From positions 6,796,321 to 6,860,320 of the forward strand of contig CM063109.1 in the NCBI GenBank assembly GCA_031841125.1: DNA of 64,000 nucleotides. Direction: 5' to 3'. Both the position numbers and the translations under genes were made by a program. This DNA comes from Acanthococcus lagerstroemiae (Eukaryota > Arthropoda > Insecta > Hemiptera > Eriococcidae). Below the pieces are notes generated by a model that was not told where the DNA came from, did not search any database, and worked only from the letters and a program-made list of their open reading frames with translations. Position 1 is the stretch's first letter. Each line of letters opens with the position of its first letter. Shown here in pieces: positions 12,446-23,735 of this stretch.

Positions 12446-12593
12446 CAGAGGCGAAACTAGACTTTCAGTAAGGGGGGGGGGGAGGAAAATTTGCCGACAA
12501 ATATTTTCTTTCAACTAAAAGTTGGTCGACAAAATTTTCCATATATCTGAAAATTCGTTGATTTTTTAATAAAAATATTTTTTAATTAAAAAA

Positions 12594-12616
12594 ATAATAA
12601 TAATAATAATAATAAA
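12594..12616. repeat. (AAT)n microsatellite
   Basis: About seven uninterrupted AAT triplets lie inside the hAT-like element. Confidence 0.8.
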
Positions 12617-13384
12617 CAAAGAAACGTTCTTAGAAAACGAAAAATTCGAATAAACAGTTTCAAAATGTTGACTGCCTAATTATTGGGGGTGTTTCACCTC
12701 CCTCCCCATATTTCGTCCCGGCAAATGCAGATTGGAACCTTATCCCCCAAGCAATCACATCTGCGCACATAAGCATACCCTATTCTGGGAGGATAAGGTG
12801 GAAGGATGTTAGGGATACTTGAGAGGAACACACAACTTCCTTTACTCATTGAAGTGGTCGTTGTTTACTCTTGGTGATCGTTTTTTCTGAATTTCCTCTG
12901 ATTCTTCTCCTAAATTAATTTCAATAAAACAAATCAAATAAATAATTTAAAAAAAAACTACAAAGTTTCCTGTCGATTGGATTAGGGGAATCCGGGCCAG
13001 AAGTTCCCTTTCGTTCTTATGGGAAAAACACATGGAGTTTTGACTTTGGTTCCAGACTAAATTTCTCTCCATTCGGGCCGTACAGCGTTAGTATCGACTA
13101 CTCTTATCAGTGACCGAAAGGTGAAATTTTTGACACATGTAGCACAATTTTGGAATCTCGGATGTACGGCCCGAATATTCACCAGGACCAAAGACCGTAA
13201 ATTAAACAATAGAACATTTGCTATCGGATTCAGCTTGTGACATTGGAAGATAAGACTTTTGCTTTTCAACTTTTATATTTTAATAAAATATTCAACTTTC
13301 TCAAATTTTAGGCTCTAGGTCAAACAGAGAATCTAGTAACAACAGATTTCGGGCTACCCAAAGCAGTGGCGCGCTGTAGTCGTT

Positions 13385-14065
13385 GACGAATGATTGAATG
13401 AGTGAGTGAATCACTCACTCATTGAGTGGGTGACGAAGTGAGGAAGTGAATGAATAACTGAATTAGAGAATGAATGAGTGAGTGACTGACTGAGTGAGAG
13501 AATCATTGAGTCACTGAGTAAGTAGTTGAGTGATTGTGTGAATAATTGAATAAGTAAGCGAGTGACTGAGTGAACCATTAAATAAGTAACCAAATGACTT
13601 AGTGAGTGAGTGAATTACTGACTCATTGGGTGAGTGACAGAGTGAGGAAGTGAATGAATAGAACTGAATAAGAGAATGAATAAATAACTGAGTAAATGAG
13701 TGAATCATTAAATAAGTAAGCGAATGACTGAGTGAATCACTAAATAAGTAAGTGGGTGACTGAGTGAATCACTGACTTATTGAATGAGTGATGGAGTAAG
13801 GAAGTGAATGAATAATATGAGTGAATGACTGAGTGAGTGAGTGAATCACTGATTCTATGAGTAAGTGAGTGAGTAACATGAATCACTAAATGAGTAAGTG
13901 AGTGACTGAGTGAATCTAAATAAGAAGCGAGTAAGTGAGTGAATCATTAACTTACTGCGTAAGTGACAGAGTGAGGAAGTGAATGAATAACTACATTACG
14001 GAATGAGTGAATAACTGAGTGAGTGATTGAGTGAGTGACGAAGTAACTGAGTGAATAACTCAATA
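13385..14065. repeat. GAGTGA-type minisatellite with higher-order pattern
   Basis: Words GAGTGA, GAATGA, AAGTGA and their variants fill about 680 bp. A longer landmark, AGGAAGTGAATGAATA, recurs at 13,441, 13,645, 13,799 and 13,974, giving spacings of 204, 154 and 175 bp, so short units are grouped into larger ones. Read on the minus strand, the array yields ORFs rich in His, Ser, Leu and Thr. These follow from the repeat and are not genes. Confidence 0.85.
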
Positions 14066-14291
14066 AAAATTTACCAATTTTCTAATCAAAATATTTTCTT
14101 CATTGAAAAAGAAAATAAACAAACAAACATGCACAGAAAATGAAAATTCAAATAAGCAGTTTCAAAATTTGCTGACTGTCAAATTATTGGTGGGGGTCAA
14201 ATGAACAGTCTTAAAATTTGCCGACTGCCAAATTATTTGGGGGTTGTTTTAACCCCCACACCCCGCCTATAGTTTTGCCCCTGAGTTCGAG

Positions 14292-14883
14292 TGAAGAATT
14301 TTGCCTGCTTTACAGGAAAATTTCAATCGACAAGCAGAAAAAGTTCTTTGGCAAACTGGCCCCGGTCATATGGCTAAATTTTCTGACTTAGCGTGTTTTT
14401 GACATTTTTATGCTTGTACTTTGGCACACAACGGAAGAAAGAGTTACTTTTTAGCGTCACGAAAAAGAGCGTCACGAAAATAGTGCTACGAAAATCGCGC
14501 TGGCTAGGCTGGCTAGCAATGGAAAACTGGACAGGACTGACTGTATCTTACCATACATAAAAAAATTTCCATGGAAATTTATATAAAAACAACACTGCTG
14601 GAGACTGTAGAAATGTCAATCACTTATCACCATGAGGAGCTAAATCATACTGTCTTCGTGTCGGGGGTGGTGTCGCTATAGTGGTGTTGTGCGCTAGCGA
14701 TGTGGCTATGCCGGCCAACCAAATAGACAATTCTTGAAGTATTTCGCTGAAATTTTATTGTCGGAATAGAGGTTTGAAATGTAAATTGTATAAATCAAAG
14801 CTGGGCGCGAGTCGGATTTACATTTTTTTAAATAAGCTTAGCTAAATTAGGAGACAATTTAAAATGGTTCTATAACACGGTCT
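14292..14883. other. Spacer without a gene
   Basis: No gene is recognisable. A short internal repeat (AGCGTCACGAAAA, twice near 14,455-14,480) and GGCTAGGCTGGCTAG are present. Confidence 0.35.
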
Positions 14884-15340
14884 TTATACTAGGTAAGTGA
14901 ATTCACCCCTCCTGACTCCTCCTTCGGGTACCCATTTCTGGGTGTAGCTCTCCGTCACTTCTCTCCATTTGTCCCTATCGCGAGCCAGGTATATCCATTG
15001 AGACCCCACGCCTTGCACCAGTTCGTCAGCCCATCTCCTGACTGGTCTGCCTCTTCCCCTCTTGTCTTGGTATGGGACCCATGTTGTCAGGATCTTGTTC
15101 CATCTAAGCCCCGATTCTTTCACAACAAGGCCAGAGTATTTCCATTTTAGCTGCTTGATGGCAATCCAGATATTTTTGGCTTTGGTCCTGTTAACTAAGT
15201 TTGTCTATTTTCATGGAATCTCTTAGTTTCACTTGGAGAATGCAATGAGTTCTGGGTCGTCTGAATCTTTCTTTCCTGTTTTGTGGTTGTAGCTCAAGTT
15301 TTTGCCCCGTACGTCAGGACACGGAGAATAGTACTTTCCC
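14884..15340 (-). pseudogene. RTE-type LINE fragment, C-terminal tail of the polyprotein
   Basis: The minus-strand frame ending at 14,884 reads a tail typical of RTE-like endonuclease/reverse-transcriptase proteins: W-V-P-Y-Q-D-K, then R-G-R-G-R-P-V-R-R-W-A-D-E, and D-R-D-K-W-R-E-V-T-E-S-Y. The same tail pattern occurs in the LINE at 28,342-29,565. Upstream on the same strand, to about 15,340, degenerate frames carry further pieces with stops. No catalytic domain survives, so this is a 5'-truncated dead copy. Confidence 0.7.
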
Positions 15341-18330
15341 AAATTCTTTTTTTGGTGTTCAATTTCATTTTTCATTAGGTTTCGTTACGGTTTTTCTCAA
15401 GTAAGTATATTCCTTCCTTTTTTTTGTAGAGGGACTCACTGGTTTTTGAGTACGTATGATGTTGTGTTTTACTCATTTATCTGAAGAATCATTGATACAT
15501 GAGCTTTCTAGAAGTTACGAAAAGATGTGCCTCCGGCAACAACGGAAATTGTGAGAATGACCTGGCCAAAAACTAAACTCCTAAATTCAAATTTCATGAT
15601 GAAAGTATCGATTTCACAATAGGTTCTCATGAGCATAGGATGGCGGGGTTCGTGAGAGGACTGACAAGTACCAAAATATAGTTTAAAATTCTTTCGCTTG
15701 AATAAATTATCTTCTTTTTTTTGGGGGGGGGGGAGAGGGAATAAGTCCCCACAGCCCTTTATTGGCGCCAATGTATATGGGTCATCTTCACGAACGTCAT
15801 TATGAAACTCGAGTGAAATGGAATTATAAAATCGTTGAGGGAAAATTTACTGTGTCGCAGAACGTAACTTAAAATACACAAATTTAAACTGATTTAAAAA
15901 ATTGAAAAGCTATCAAAATAGGGATTATTTTATTCACTGATTACATTACGCAACAAATTTCAACTTTTTGTTTGTTCCACTAAAACCATTAGGTGATTCT
16001 GAAAGTATTTTTAACGCTGAATAAGGTGATGTTGGCAGTTTTTCTCTAGCACGCCTAGTTTTTGAGAAACATGCGCTTGAAAGTTTGAAAACTGCTCAGA
16101 ATTGTGAACTTTGTGAAGTTACTCTATTATTCTAACAATGACTTATCGAAATAATCAAGCGAATTAAGAGCTTTAGACCTTCTTTAATGACATATTCAAT
16201 TGTAGACTCCTGAGCGTTCGTTTTGGAGTATTGCATATTCTTCGGAAAGACTTTTCATCTGGAAGAACAGGCTCGAACACCTCCCTTGAAAAGAAATGTT
16301 TGCGAAATCTGCAGTGGTCACACTGCTATTCTGATGTATCATAGACCTTCCATCAAGGTCTATGTGGCAACAGAAAATCAGTGTTGCCAAATACAAAACT
16401 TTTACAATATGAATGGTAAATTTCCATGTCATTTCTGTACTTTGACTTTCAGAGCTTATAGAAGCTCTTAGGAATTAGATAGTTGCGGGCTCGAAAAGTG
16501 AGGGGAACTGACGACCTGGCTACACATCAGTCGGTGGCATGTCTCGTAGTCTGATCTCGGATTCTGAAGTTATTCTTCCCAGTGGAGATGGGAGTGACCC
16601 AGATTGTCTTGTCTTGTGGTCTGTCATTCTGGGTCAATCTTGAGGTAAAAGATTTGCCCTAGCACGAATTACTTTTTTAATTTTGTTACTTTCTACAGAG
16701 ATGTAAATGTATTCTCAGACGAAATCACCCCAATAAAACAAATACAACAATTAAGAATTACTTTTTTTTGAAGCAAATAAATCGTGTTCTTAGGAGCTTC
16801 CTAAAAATTTGAATAACTTGCTCAGTTGTCATCAGATTTGCCTGAACATTTCGCAGTGTACGCTCCTACATGTAAATAACACAATAGCATAACAAAAAAA
16901 GAACTCAATTTATATCCCAATTTATTATATCTTATTAGCTCAATTTTAGCAGTTTTCGAAACTTCAATTCAAATTTACAACAAATTGAAACATGCTAGGG
17001 ATAAATGGCAGCTGGCATCGTAATCAGCATTGAAAGTACCACATAATCATCCTATTGGAATACATGGAACAGAATATGTTTTGCGTAGTGTTATCGTATC
17101 AAGTGTTTGATCGTACTCCGATACGGTTTCCTAAAATTCAAATTTTCCAGATTTTAACACTTTAAATGGGGCCTGGTGTAGTGGTTGCAAGTATGGTGGT
17201 GCTCTTAGGCTGGAGCACTATACATGAAATTATTATCATTTTATCGTAATTATCTTAAAATACACGTTGTGTTTGCCATTTTTAACCGAAAAATATGGTC
17301 TTATTTTTCGGATGTTTGAATGTCTAACCCCCCTCCCCTTCAGCCTCTTTTTAAAATATTTTACACCACTGTATTGAGTAAACATTTCGAGCACAACATT
17401 GAAAAATTCCAAGTTACCGCGCCTCTAGCCTGGTTAAAAAATGAATACAATATTAGAATCAGAAACCACAAAAACACCTTAGTACTTTTTTCAATTTCCC
17501 AAAATTAGAATTCGGTTATCTTGAATATTTGTCATTCAACCAACGGTCCCTTAGGCCATTTTTTTCTTTAGAGGAATTTCTTGTTGAATTCAATTTCACC
17601 AAGCGTTTCAACGGTTCGTGTAAAGACGATAATCAAAGGAGAAATTTCAGTTTCCATTTATTCTTCTCGAAAGATAAATGGAATATACAAAGAACAAAAA
17701 TGAAAACACATTATGAATAAAACCGAATATTTCGTTATAAAATTCAACGTACAGGTCCCAACTGGAGATTGAACAGGAATATTAGGTATACAATACCATT
17801 CGGAATTCGGAATTAGCAAACAAGATTCCTAATTTTGATAAGTTGTTTCCTCGATTCTAGAGGCCAAATTATGTGTACCCATCGCAAACTGTTTATCAAC
17901 ACTATGAGGCGAAAGGGAAATATTTTCAAGTTTTCTCTTTGCATTCCTGTTGTCACAAGTAATGCACTTATTGAAAGAAAACAGTTTCCAAAATTGTGAC
18001 GTAAGATTTAGGTTTCCAGAATCACTGTTGCAAGGTTTACAACAAAACTTTGAGGCAATACAGTTGAAGTCAGTCAATGAAAAACTCAATTTAGATTTTA
18101 TTTTTTCATTACATCTTTTAGAGGTTCAGTTAATTTTAAGGTGGTCTACGAACGCTCCGTGAGACGACAGAGCTGGACATTTTATTTCTTCATTGATTTG
18201 TATTTCACTCGACATTGGTTTCCCGACGATATGTATGAACATAATTTTGAATTTAAAATTTAAAACCAAAAATAATATTACTTTCAGTGGGCCCCCAAAG
18301 GCACAATCGGGCGGGGTATTCAAGCAAAAT
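15341..18330. other. Long AT-rich stretch without a recognisable gene
   Basis: Only short ORFs without family resemblance are present. A small perfect hairpin (16,340-16,364) and a poly-G run at 15,722-15,732 are the notable features. A phrase like an A box (TGGTGTAGTGG near 17,173) has no B box after it. Confidence 0.35.
16340..16364. repeat. Perfect 10-bp hairpin
   Basis: CATAGACCTT and AAGGTCTATG are separated by CCATC. It stands alone and has no terminator-like T tract. Confidence 0.5.
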
Positions 18331-18339
18331 AACTTATAA

Positions 18340-18669
18340 GACTCCTATTTTGTCATTCTGAGTGTCTATGTCAAGTTGGTTTTGCCTCCACTCGAAAGTT
18401 GAGTTTCAATTTTGGGGATTGAAATCCGGATCTGATCAAAAATCTATCAGTGACCTCTTTTTCATTTTGCTTTCAACCCGAGCTCTGGAATCCGTCCTTT
18501 CGAGCAATACTTCAGAGAGGTCGGGGAGACTGTTAGGGCTGTCTTAGCCCTCTTCTCTACTTGCAGAAAAACCTGTCTAGGTCGAAATGTAGCGTGTTGC
18601 TACGGGGGCTCGAACCCGGGACCTCCGGATTCCGATACCAGCGTGCTATCCACTCGGCCAACCAGACCC
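18340..18669 (-). mobile_element. tRNA-derived SINE
   Basis: On the minus strand from 18,669 the sequence begins as a tRNA-like head. It has a perfect A box (TGGCCGAGTGG), a perfect B box (GGTTCGAGCCC) and an anticodon-arm-like stretch between them. The acceptor stem does not pair (5' GTCTGGT against 3' TAGCAAC), so this is not a working tRNA gene. Pol III promoter boxes joined to an unrelated body, here continuing towards about 18,340, are the hallmark of a SINE. The 3' limit is uncertain because I see no clear tail or target duplication. Confidence 0.65.
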
Positions 18670-18963
18670 CTCTATCAACGACCTAAAAACCTTTATTTCG
18701 ATATTTTAAAGCCCAGTGGTTGCCGTCAATTTGAGCATAAAATATTCATTTTGGGGCCCCGAATCGGGGATGGATCAAACATCTCCACCCGATACGTCTG
18801 GATCCAGCGACATAAAAGACAGTTTCAATAGAATGTTCGATGTCTTTTCTTTAGAATGAGAAAGCTAGTGAACTCCCAACCCTGTTTGGGACAAAACAGA
18901 TTTTTTGATCCTCCGAGAAACAGGATTTTAGCATTTTGGAATTCCGCTCAATTCCTTTCTCAG

Positions 18964-19119
18964 CAGTGGCGTGGCCAGACTTGGTTTGAAGAGAGGGGGG
19001 GGGGGTCGTTTCACTTTTACAACATTACAGGTGTAATACTTACTATTACCAGAATAAATTTTAATTTTTTCACATTGTTGGCCAATGCCGGGGGGTCCCT
19101 CCCCGTAGGTACGCCCTTG
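18964..19119. mobile_element. hAT-type MITE with perfect 8-bp target duplication
   Basis: The 156-bp element starts CAGTGGCGTGGCCAG and ends CGTAGGTACGCCCTTG, an imperfect inverted pair related to the 10,002 copy. TTTCTCAG flanks it exactly on both sides (18,956-18,963 and 19,120-19,127). A poly-G tract lies inside the left end. No coding capacity. Confidence 0.85.
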
Positions 19120-19127
19120 TTTCTCAG

Positions 19128-21930
19128 CTACTTACATTAAAAAAGCAATTATTCAGAAATTTCGATTGTACCACTTGGTTTCTAACTCCTATACCCTCCA
19201 CCTCCTGTAATTAGGACTGGATTTTTAACAAGAAATGAGCCAAAATTAAGAGATCAGTTATCAGGTTTTTGAACTGCCTCTCACTATGATTCCTTTCCAG
19301 CGCCTCTACGCTACTCCGAAAAGTTTTGGAAATTTTGGAAATATTTCCGCAGCACATATTTCTACCTACTACCTCCATTTTAATCATAGCTAGGTACTGG
19401 AAATATACTGTAGTATCAAGTGTGTGGTACCCTCACCATCTCACAGTAGCATTACTCAAAACTAGCTAGACTGTCATTTTAGCGCGAATACCCCGAATTC
19501 TTATAAATATATACGACTGCTAATCGGTTTCACAATTGAACTCGGGTAATAAAAACGATTTCTTCAATTAACGCGAACATTCGAACTAACAATGAATATT
19601 CGCATTGGCCTTGGGCACTTCATGTTTCATACATCCTCGCTGGTAGGTACAAATACGAGTACATGCCTTAAAATCTCGCCTATGTCAATTAATAAATTAG
19701 CCAGTGTTACCAGACTGTGAAAAATCGGCACCTGGAAAATGGTGCGGTCGTTAGGCTTCATTTATTTTTACGACTGTGGGTATAGTGAACTACAAATTAA
19801 TATACAATATAAAATGCTGCAGATATAGACACACCGTGTTGAGAATTTTACGCCGTCCTCCGGGGTGTCGTCGTCGTCGTCCTCGACCTTGATTTTCCTC
19901 AATGATTTAATTAGTCGATCGTTATTTAAAACTCGAACCAAATGATGGTGGTTTTGCTCCAGGTCGTACCTGAATTATTGTTCCTGGTTCGACTTCGCGA
20001 CTAAATAATTTGAAGGGTGATAAATGCATCAAATATTCGTCGAAACAAATTATACAGAAGGAATGGTCTAGAACATTATGTAACTCGGTGTTATGTCCTG
20101 CTGACGATATAACGACAGTGAAAACGTGACTAATTCAATACACAGAAAATTGGATGCAGTTTGCAGTGTAGGTATAGCTAATAGTTATTTCGGGAGTAAT
20201 AATTTTTTTTTACATGTACCATTCATATTTAAACAATAGTGGCGTCAGAAAGGTTTTTGTAACTGGAGGAGGGCGTTCAGATTCGAATAAATAGTTGGTT
20301 GTCGATAGTATGGGGGGGGGGGGTGGCAGTTTCAAATGTCAAAAATACGAACTTTGTTCGACTTTTTCAACATTTCGCCGGTTACTAGCCTACATATGCC
20401 CTATCAATCGTCAGGTTTACTTTCATTTTTCATACATGTATCTTAGGTCACACCAATCTCCAAAAGTTATAACGGCATTATGTTTTATAGCTGTGCAAAA
20501 TTTTAACAGAAAAGTAACTTTCATTTCATGCTCTTAAGCTTGAAAATGAAAGTACAAAATTAAAACAATAATAAAGCATTGTGTATCATTTCTTGCACAA
20601 CAGAAACTGTGTTTTCATTTTTCTTGAGCAATTTTATGGTGCTCAGAAACAAATGGTTATGAATGTGTACTATTTTGGGAGTGGCCGGATAGTAATATTC
20701 GAAAGCAGTATGGTTGGAACCAGCGGTAAAAAGTCGAGTTAAAAGTACAGAACAGGATAAATAAACGGCGTACCTTCCCTGCGAATACTGGCAAATTAGA
20801 TTGAGGGTGGGGTATGTGCGAGAAATGTGTTGAACATGCACACTGCGAGAACATGAACTTACCCCTAATTGCTGTACTTTACTAGGGCTGTTCAAAAAAT
20901 GTGTAGTTTACATATAACCTTTTCCGAGCTGGTTCATGTTTGATGAGACTTTGGCCACAATACCTATCATAATAGTGTCATGGGAGCTGTGACATTAAGC
21001 ATATGTGAAATTTAATTACATCATAAAGAGGGTTCTACAGGCAACTGAACTCATTTTTGATGTCATTAGAAGCCTGACTCTTACTCTTCTTGCACCGCAG
21101 GTGCGGTTATAACCTTGAAATTTAATCATAAACTGATCTATATTATTAGTATTAGTCGATCCGGAAAATAGTCATTTTGTTCCCTCCTCTCCTGGTTACC
21201 TCATATAAAATACATAAAAGCCAAATGTATGCGCTCACTCAATGTTCTGAAATGACTCTGTGTTCTACTAGGCAACTTAAGTGTCACTGGTGGCACATAC
21301 TTATATGATGTAGACAAGGATACAACATTATTTCATTCTCCTGTAAAGTTGTGAAAAGTGGACATGGGCCATTTTGGAATACCGTTCTTCAACAGATACA
21401 TGGACAATTTGGAAGGGAGAAAAGTGTTGCGCATTCTTAGTAACCTGCATGATCCTTCACCCTTCCGAGTAGTATGGGGTCTGCAATGATCATAGGACTC
21501 GGTTTTTTATTTCTTTGGAGAGATGTCATGGGGGTGCGTCAATTTTCGGGGGAAAGGATTTCTTTCTCTTTAAAGTCATCAATAAGTCGTTTTTCAATGG
21601 AACCCTACTATCACGATACCCGAGGCCAGATCTTTAGCGACGGGGTCTTATGCTAACCCCCACTCCCACTACTCGCTCAAATGTTGAGGTCGGCACACAG
21701 CCAATTCTATTTGCTAGCTGGTAAAACTGGGAAAATAAAGACATCTTTCCTATTTATCAACTTTATTTTTTGGTTTCAATTAAAATTTTTGTAATTTGGT
21801 AGTTTTGCTGAATACCTACCACTCCTCTTCTCCAAAAACTTGGTTGCTATGGCCCTTGGGAAGAAACTGCTTTAGCTACCCCTCCCCTGATACGTATAGT
21901 AATCATACATCTATGCCCGATGCACAATCA
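19128..21930. other. Intergenic stretch without a recognisable gene
   Basis: No gene is seen. It includes a short GTC triplet run (about 19,866-19,881), a lone hAT-like end (AGTGGCGTCAG near 20,239) and a poly-G run at 20,311-20,322. These suggest fragments of the same MITE families without complete boundaries. Confidence 0.35.
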
Positions 21931-22176
21931 GTTACCCTAGTTACCCGCGGAAAAGTTCCCATTTTGCAACCCTCAGTTACCCTCGGATTACCCAGAAACC
22001 CGTCAATTACCCCTGGTTCCCCTTTAGTTACCTGGGTAACTGGCGGGATTTAGTTATCCTCTAGTTACCCGCGGAAAAATTACGCATTTGCAACCCTCAG
22101 TCACCCTCAGATCACCCAGAAACCCGTCAGTTGTCCTTGGTTCCCCTTTAGTTACCTGGGTAACTGGCGGGATTTT
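21931..22176. repeat. Two-copy tandem duplication, about 123-bp unit
   Basis: GTTACCC-type sequence running through TAGTTACCCGCGGAAAA, TTTGCAACCCTCAGT and CTGGGTAACTGGCGGGATTT occurs twice back to back (about 21,931-22,052 and 22,053-22,176). The pair lies between CCCGATGCACAA (about 21,916) and the inverse TTGCGCATCGGG (about 22,175-22,186), so it may itself be the core of a small TIR element. Confidence 0.65.
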
Positions 22177-22691
22177 GCGCATCGGGTGCCTATGGGGGAC
22201 GCACCTAAGATGGCGCACAGCTGTTTTCGAGAGAAGTACGAAGGTTGGCAGCACTGTCTTGTTATTATATGTAAGGTAAGGATGTGTAGGTATATACGTT
22301 CTAAGAGTTGAAATTGGTATTTCTGGGTGCTTGAAGTTATCAGTTAGTTCCGATGTAATTTTTGGATGAATGAACGTAAAGAATGACGAAAATATAAACG
22401 AAATTGATTAATTGTGAGTATTGTTATGAAAGAAATAATGAAATGTAATAATCGTATTTAAGATGGCGCAAACAGTGAACCCTAAGATAGCGCACCCATT
22501 TATGAATTATAAACATGGTTTTGATATTATATTTGGCTGAAGAAGTCCGTACAGGGGCGTAGCGAATAGGGGGGGGGGACTGTCCCCACCCCCATTAGTT
22601 TGTAGAGCTGGAAAAATCGGCTAAAATTTTGCCAGTTGGCGAATCGAACACAGCGCCCGTGCATTTGCAGAAAGATATCAAGTGAATGTAG

Positions 22692-23735
22692 ATGAAGATT
22701 ATAACAGAGTTCACCGACGAGAAGAAGACTGCCAAAAAATTTGCTGAAAAATGTAACAACGAAGTAGCATTAAATGTAAACGAATTTTACAATCGAGAAT
22801 TTAAGTCTGTTCTGGACACCTTAATTTCAGAATTAGCTGTGAATGTGGATACCGTCTGTGGGAATATGAAACCTATTTTCGAAGTTTTCTGCCAGTGTTG
22901 CCAGTTATATCTTGGAAAGCAGGTCACCAATGTTGAAACATGAAAATCGCCACTTTTTGCCACAGCAATTTTCCTCGTCCGCTGACCACGATGAGACCTG
23001 GAAAAAAACCTAATTTACCTATAGTTTTAGGTCTTTTTTCTCAGAACAATTTTGCTGGTATAAATTTCAGAGATCTGGAGAGCCAAGAGCCACTTCAATA
23101 ATTTGAGACCAGGAAAAAGTACCTTATTGAAGAAATATGATGTTTTATGAACTATTTCAGAGATCCAGAGAGCTGAGAGCCGTTGATTTCTTGAGACGGA
23201 AAAGGAACTCCACATTACGATTAAGCGCCACTAAAATCGCCACTCGCCTTCAACCATTTTTAGTCGCCCAGCAGGGTTCAAAAATCGCCACATTGGCAAC
23301 CTTTCTCGCCACCTGGCAACACTAGTTTTCTCGTTTCCTATTGATAAGAGTAAATTAAGTGCTACTAAGTGCTACGAAGGTTGAGGCTCTTTTAAAAATG
23401 ATGCCTGAACCAGGTACAGGTGAGAAATTTCAAGATGTTGATACTGTGTTAGCTGAACTAGAAGTCTTTTTTGACCACTGCCAAGGCTTCACATCAATGG
23501 AAATGGTTTTGAAGAAAGCAGTATCCTTTAAGAATATAATACGGAAATCATTTTTGAACTTACAGTACGTATATAATGGCAGCCGCTTTCGCTGTAGCTA
23601 CAAATTAAAGAAGTTTTAGTAAATTAAAATTAGTGGAGACCACACAGCTTGAGAACAACGACGGATAAGACACGCCTGGATGATCTAATAATTATCTTTA
23701 CTGAAAAGGATGTTGTTCATGATGTTCTTTTTGGA
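22692..23735 (+). pseudogene. hAT transposase remnants
   Basis: Three plus-strand pieces resemble hAT transposases of the ZMYM1-like/hobo-Ac type. The first (22,692 to about 22,891) reads N-E-F-Y-N-R-E-F-K-S-V-L-D-T-L-I-S-E-L, a helical core segment. The second (about 23,359-23,600) has acidic E-L-E-V-F-F-D-H-C. The third (about 23,648-23,723) reads S-L-R-T-T-T-D-K-T-R-L-D-D-L, the typical C-terminal dimerisation motif. Frames are broken by stops and the first two pieces are separated by a MITE. The BED zinc finger and most catalytic residues are not visible, so no active enzyme is possible. Confidence 0.65.
22892..23324. mobile_element. MITE nested inside the hAT transposase remnant
   Basis: The ends CCAGTGTTGCCAG (22,892) and CTGGCAACACTA (to 23,324) are inverted partners. 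The flanks GTTTTCTG (22,884-22,891) and GTTTTCTC (23,325-23,332) match at 7 of 8. AAATCGCCAC-type words recur inside, as does a direct repeat around ATTTCAGAGATC (about 23,064 and 23,153). It interrupts the transposase reading frame after F-E-V-F, which resumes on the far side. Confidence 0.68.

Larger units (their letters stand above)
12446..14283. mobile_element. hAT-like element enclosing a minisatellite
   Basis: The left end CAGAGGCGAAACTAGA and the right end TATAGTTTTGCCCCTG are inverted partners. The flanks AGATCGAG (12,438-12,445) and AGTTCGAG (14,284-14,291) match at 7 of 8 positions, as expected for an aged hAT duplication. Sub-terminal blocks repeat directly: the block around CAGTTTCAAAATGTTGACTG (12,655) recurs near 14,157 and in part near 14,205. 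The centre is filled by the GAGT-type tandem array. Two adjacent elements fused by deletion would be the main alternative. Confidence 0.6.

Noticed and set aside
13411..13708. Minus-strand ORFs rich in His, Ser, Leu and Thr
   Set aside because: They are translations of the GAGTGA minisatellite. The codon pattern follows the repeat, with no start or splice context.
17160..17225. A second tRNA-like sequence (TGGTGTAGTGG)
   Set aside because: Only an A-box-like word is present. No B box or cloverleaf follows.
18596..18669. A tRNA gene on the minus strand
   Set aside because: The A and B boxes are perfect, but the acceptor stem does not pair and unrelated sequence follows, so it is a SINE head and not a functional tRNA.
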